NCBI GenBank assembly: GCA_017433725.1
Contig: JAFRGQ010000098.1
Coordinates: forward strand, 229,991-293,990
Origin: Lachnospiraceae bacterium
Lineage (GTDB): Bacteria; Bacillota; Clostridia; Lachnospirales; Lachnospiraceae
Direction: 5' to 3'
Length of the DNA: 64,000 nt
The position numbers and the translations under genes were made by a program. Of the stretch, positions 60,795-64,000 are shown in pieces; positions within the stretch are counted from its first letter, which is position 1; the number at the start of each line of letters is the position of its first letter. Below the pieces are notes generated by a model. It had not been told where the DNA came from and searched no databases. It saw only the letters and a list, made by a program, of their open reading frames with translations.

Positions 60795-61592
60795 TCAGCG
60801 CCACTTGTTGGTTTTAACTCTTCTTATTGAACGTACGACAAATCCCTCAACAGGCTTCTCTTCCGCTGCGGCAATTGCGGCTGCAATGACAGCGACAAGA
60901 GCCGGATCCATCTCCGGATTCTCCAAAGCGACCGGAGCAGGTTTTGAAACGGTCTGTACCGGAGCCGGTACTTCTTCCGTTTTCTTGCTCGGCGGCGTTG
61001 CCATCTTGTTAACGAATTTAAAGCTGTAAATGATGAGGCTGAGCAGGACAAGGATTGCAAATACCGTGGCAAGGCCGATAATAGTGTTTCCGCCTGCAAC
61101 TGCAAGCCTCTGCCCCATCGTCTGTGTCGAGTCATCGGAATAATCCGCTATCGTAGTCTTGATCGGTGTTGCCGATTCATCGTATGTGATCGTCATGGCC
61201 ATCTGTGCGCCGTCTTCGCCGGTCATGATAATGCGGCTTGTATATTCATACTTATCGCGCATTGTCTCATCGACGTAAGCTTCCACACACTTGCCGTGTG
61301 CGTCTGTAAATGACTTCCAGCGGTCGCCGAAATCATTGTCAAATGTACGGCTGATCAGAACAGACCCCTGTGCCTTGTATGCGGCATACTCGTCATAACT
61401 GACCTGAGAGAGAATTGCCGCAAACTCGCGCTCCGTGTAATCTGCGATGGTGGCGATATTTGCCTCACGGATACGTTCGATTGCTTCAACTTCCAACTGT
61501 GTTGAAGTCTTTTCGATCCCACATCCACTGAAGCAGAAAGCCATCATGCACAGAGCAAGGAGGGCTACTGTCAGTTTCTTAAGATTCTTCAT
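60795..61592 (-). CDS. OadG-like subunit with N-terminal lipoprotein domain
   Basis: A 265-residue protein. It has a lipoprotein signal (CFSGC about residue 22-26), an extracytoplasmic alpha/beta domain (about 30-155; DUF3887-like pattern of Lys/Asp/Tyr-rich helices), a membrane helix (about 170-195, NTIIGLATVFAILVLLSLII) followed by the OadG-type basic KFV and a Pro-rich cytoplasmic tail ending with VRSIRRVKTNKWR. OadG subunits are usually about 80-120 residues; this is much longer because of the N-terminal domain. It should anchor the soluble subunits to OadB. ATG at 61592 with GAAAGGCGG upstream. Confidence 0.85.
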   Translation of the reverse strand: MKNLKKLTVALLALCMMAFCFSGCGIEKTSTQLEVEAIERIREANIATIADYTEREFAAILSQVSYDEYAAYKAQGSVLISRTFDNDFGDRWKSFTDAHGKCVEAYVDETMRDKYEYTSRIIMTGEDGAQMAMTITYDESATPIKTTIADYSDDSTQTMGQRLAVAGGNTIIGLATVFAILVLLSLIIYSFKFVNKMATPPSKKTEEVPAPVQTVSKPAPVALENPEMDPALVAVIAAAIAAAEEKPVEGFVVRSIRRVKTNKWR

Positions 61593-61606
61593 GTATTCCG
61601 CCTTTC

Positions 61607-63001
61607 TCAAATCGTGCCATGCTTTTTGCTCGGGCGATTTTCCCTCTTTGTGTAAAGCATCTCAAATGCACCGATAACATATTTTCTTGTATCGGCATCT
61701 TCGATAATGGTATCCACATAACCTCTCATGGCTGCGGACTTCACATTCTGCTGAAGGTCAGAGTACTCAGCTGCAGTCTTTCTGATTTCAGCGGCATCAT
61801 CGGAATCCGTAAGGATTCTGGCTGCCTGCTTTGCATCCATCATTCCGATCTCGGAATCCGGCCATGCATATACGAAATCAGCTCCGATTGCCTTGGAACC
61901 CATAAGCACATAGCAGCTTCCGTATGCAGTACCTGTTACGACCGTTACCTTCGGAACCGTAGCCTGCGCATAAGCGGTTGCAAGCTTTGCAGCAGCTTTC
62001 GGAAGTCTCTTCTCCTGGCATTCGTTGCGGGAGAATCCCTTAACATTTGCAAGAGTAAGAACAGGAATGTTGAATGCATCACAGAACTTGATGAAATCAG
62101 CAGCCTTGTCAGCGCCGTTTGCGCAGATCGTGTCGACCTTGCCGCTGTTTGCTACCGCGCCGACTGTCTGTCCGTTCAGTTTCATAAATCCTGTGACTAT
62201 GCATTCTGCAAAGTCTTTCTTTGTCTCAAAGAAGATACCGTTGTCCGCGATCATAGCGAGCATGGATGCAGCATCGCCCCTGAGGGAAGCAATGTTGGTG
62301 CATGCACGGTTAAGATCATCACTGCATGGTGTAACCTCACCGGCGTCTTCGTTATTGAACGGAAGCATGCCGACGAGTGTTCTGATAGCTGTGATGAGTT
62401 CCTCTTCGGATCCCGTGAAGTCTACGTTACCGATGCCTGCCTGATACTCTGCTGTGCGGTTATCGGTCAGATCTGCACTGTTCCCTTTGATTGCATCGGG
62501 AGTATTTACGTAAAGCTGTGCTTTTGTATCCTCCATGAATACGAAATCGGAAAGTGCAGGCACAAAGGACAGTCCACCGCCGCAGTTGCCGTATACGACT
62601 GCGATCTGCGGGATAACGCCGCTGATGAGGACCTGATTATTATAAATTTCTCCGAGTGCATTCAGCGCATCTGTCGCCTCTTCAAGACGTACTCCCGTAG
62701 AATCGAGCATAGCGATGACCGGTGCGCCCATACTGGCTGCTCTTTCATAAAGCTTCACTATTTTTTTCGCGTGCATTTCACCGATGGAACCTCCGAGAAC
62801 GGAAGCGTCCTGGCTATACACAAACACAAGACTGCCGTCGATCGTACCGTATCCGGTTATTACACCGTCAGACGCTGCGAACCTGGCTGAAAGATTGAAG
62901 TCAGTACTGCGGGCAGTTACCTGAGCACCGAATTCAACAAAGCTGTTTGCGTCAAGCAGCGAAACAATTCTCGTGCTTGCAGCACTCTGTGTATCACTCA
63001 T
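61607..63001 (-). CDS. Acyl-CoA carboxyltransferase (MmdA/12S-like)
   Basis: A 464-residue carboxyl transferase of the crotonase-like fold (about 15-230 and 250-460). Signature pieces: GVITGYGTIDGSLVFVYSQD, GGSIGEMHAKKIVKL, GCG-like GNCGGGLSFVPALSDF and the second half GFSRNECQEKR with AYGSCYVLMGSKAIGADFVYAWP. It transfers carboxyl between biotin and an acyl-CoA such as methylmalonyl- or malonyl-CoA; which one cannot be read. First gene of the operon, with GGAGGAG before the ATG. Together with the other four genes it forms a five-subunit biotin enzyme. Confidence 0.9.
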   Translation of the reverse strand: MSDTQSAASTRIVSLLDANSFVEFGAQVTARSTDFNLSARFAASDGVITGYGTIDGSLVFVYSQDASVLGGSIGEMHAKKIVKLYERAASMGAPVIAMLDSTGVRLEEATDALNALGEIYNNQVLISGVIPQIAVVYGNCGGGLSFVPALSDFVFMEDTKAQLYVNTPDAIKGNSADLTDNRTAEYQAGIGNVDFTGSEEELITAIRTLVGMLPFNNEDAGEVTPCSDDLNRACTNIASLRGDAASMLAMIADNGIFFETKKDFAECIVTGFMKLNGQTVGAVANSGKVDTICANGADKAADFIKFCDAFNIPVLTLANVKGFSRNECQEKRLPKAAAKLATAYAQATVPKVTVVTGTAYGSCYVLMGSKAIGADFVYAWPDSEIGMMDAKQAARILTDSDDAAEIRKTAAEYSDLQQNVKSAAMRGYVDTIIEDADTRKYVIGAFEMLYTKRENRPSKKHGTI

Positions 63002-63101
63002 TCTAACTCCTCCATATGTGTAAAACTATAAAGCATTTCCGCCTTATAATAACGCAATAGCGATTTTTTATCAACTGGTTTTCTCGGAAAACTGCACAAG
63101 A

Positions 63102-63143
63102 AAAGAAAGACATTTTCCACATAATGTAGAAATGTCTTTCTTT
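63102..63143. terminator. scpA-scpB terminator
   Basis: A 14-bp perfect stem (63102-63115 with 63130-63143, 14-base loop) of A/G against T/C; on the minus strand it is followed by TCTTG and T-rich sequence. It lies 50 bases past scpB. Confidence 0.75.
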
Positions 63144-63192
63144 ATGTAACAAATACTTGTGTTTTTGTGCTATTTGTACTTAATGAACATGT

Positions 63193-63762
63193 CTATACAT
63201 CGACCTGAACGGCGGCCTCGCTTTCGGCCTCTGCTCGGAAGTCCTCGAGAAGTACCGGATTTATATCCGGAAGTTCTTCCTTTGAACGTACTCCGAAAGA
63301 TCTAAGGAATTCTTCCGTCGTGCCGAAGAGAATCGGTCTTCCGGGAAGCTTTGCTCTTCCGAGTTCCCTGACCAGATTATACTCTACCAGCTTATTTACC
63401 GCACGGTCGGAGTTGACGCCTCTGATTCTTTCTATTTCGGCTTTCGTTACCGGCTGTCTGTACGCTATGACGGAAAGTGTCTCAAGCTGAACATCTGTAA
63501 GCCGGGGCTTCTTGGGCTGAAGTTCCAGACGGATCAATACATCGTAGTAGTCGGGATTTGTACACATCTGCCATGCGTCTTCGAGTTCGATTATTCGTAC
63601 TCCTCTTCCCTCGCTCATATACTCATCGGAAAGCTCATGAATTACTTCTTTTATTATATCCCTGTCCGTGTCCAGAGCCTTTGCCAGATCAGCGGTACTC
63701 TCGGCTTTGCCTGTTGTAAATAAGACAGCCTCGAGAGCTGCTTTCATTTCGTTTCTTTCCAT
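63193..63762 (-). CDS. scpB: Segregation and condensation protein B
   Basis: Partner of ScpA and SMC in chromosome condensation. The 189-residue protein has winged-helix repeats with ALEAVLFTTGKAE at the start, ALDTDRDIIKEVIHELSDEY (about 26), QLETLSVIAYRQPVTKAEIERIRGVNSD (about 95) and LPGRPILFGTTEEFLRSFG (about 140), characteristic of ScpB. It is transcribed after scpA. Confidence 0.96.
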   Translation of the reverse strand: MERNEMKAALEAVLFTTGKAESTADLAKALDTDRDIIKEVIHELSDEYMSEGRGVRIIELEDAWQMCTNPDYYDVLIRLELQPKKPRLTDVQLETLSVIAYRQPVTKAEIERIRGVNSDRAVNKLVEYNLVRELGRAKLPGRPILFGTTEEFLRSFGVRSKEELPDINPVLLEDFRAEAESEAAVQVDV

Positions 63763-63805
63763 TTGCTTTACCCTGTATTGTCATAATTATGATAGCTTTC
63801 CGGAA

Positions 63806-64000
63806 TCACATCTCGTCAAAATCCGCCTCAATGTTAACGGTACTTATATCCGCGCCGGGAACTGCCTCGATCCAGATCTCATCATTCGCACTATCCTGTG
63901 AAGCCTCAATAATGCCGTACTTCATGAGCTCCAGCATGGCAAGGAATACTACGATCGTCTGGACCTTGCTCTTCTGTCTGAGCAGGATTTCCCTGAACGA
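63806..64000 (-). CDS. scpA: Segregation and condensation protein A (partial, 3' end)
   Basis: Only the last 64 residues are in the window; the gene continues to the right. They read REILLRQKSKVQTIVVFLAM at the start, the conserved C-terminal winged-helix region of ScpA kleisin that contacts SMC, then VNIEADFDEM and a TGA. Followed by scpB, 43 bases on. Confidence 0.93.
   Translation of the reverse strand, partial: SFREILLRQKSKVQTIVVFLAMLELMKYGIIEASQDSANDEIWIEAVPGADISTVNIEADFDEM

Noticed and set aside
61619-62890. A 423-codon plus-strand open frame opposite the carboxyltransferase gene
   Set aside because: Cys- and Ser-rich translation typical of an antisense shadow; the minus-strand gene is a clear family member.

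Overview
The window reads as a chromosomal segment of an anaerobic, probably endospore-forming Clostridia member, most likely Lachnospiraceae. This rests on the gene families present: GerW/YtfJ with its DUF2953 partner, the radical-SAM pair of the TIGR03960/TIGR03936 type, a HisIE fusion with an extra N-terminal barrel, L27 with a cleavable N-terminus beside its protease Prp, a YloU/FakA-RecG cluster, a dockerin protein and a Na+-pumping biotin decarboxylase. Nearly all genes lie on the minus strand. I saw no rRNA, tRNA, CRISPR array, prophage or insertion sequence.

Layout. 0.2-6.6 kb: lactate permease, isopentenyl-diphosphate isomerase (AT-rich), a XerS-like tyrosine recombinase with a repeat-rich upstream region, divergent lexA and a LysM membrane protein sharing SOS boxes, and a transglutaminase-like lipoprotein. 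6.6-11.1 kb: rplU-prp-rpmA, then obgE-yhbY-nadD-yqeK-rsfS. 11.1-21.2 kb: a long minus-strand run with hisZ-hisG-hisD-hisIE, two radical-SAM-associated genes, an RNase E/G protein, an IspD/TarI-type cytidylyltransferase and an extended SDR. 21.2-30.1 kb: recU, lepB, a RluA-type pseudouridine synthase, an rRNA methyltransferase, a small alarmone synthetase, pepD, a coiled-coil protein, coaD, rsmD and mgsA. 30.3-37.5 kb: recG, fakA-like, yloU-like, a large secreted beta-helix dockerin protein, and divergent rpmB.

37.6-45.5 kb: GerW and DUF2953 proteins, a small unknown, a penicillin-binding protein, FtsW/RodA, a U32 peptidase and ZapA (cell wall and division). 45.5-49.5 kb: three glycosyltransferase-type genes including a GT2-LicD fusion, probably for a surface glycopolymer. 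49.7-53.4 kb: ruvA-ruvB, an S-component-like Gx transporter with a NusG-II protein, a possible structured RNA element, and an RNase H-like exonuclease. 53.5-57.5 kb: a BaiN-type flavoprotein, cmk, ispH and an S1-domain protein. 57.7-63.0 kb: a five-gene operon with carboxyltransferase, OadG-like lipoprotein, biotin carrier, OadB and a PycB/OadA-type subunit. 63.2-64.0 kb: scpB and the 3' end of scpA.

Most of the window is conserved housekeeping. The parts most worth attention are the palindrome-rich DNA next to the recombinase, the degenerate HisF domain fused to HisIE, the dockerin protein between rpmB and yloU, the hybrid transcarboxylase/Na+-decarboxylase operon, the GT2-LicD fusion and the unassigned stem element near 52.4 kb.
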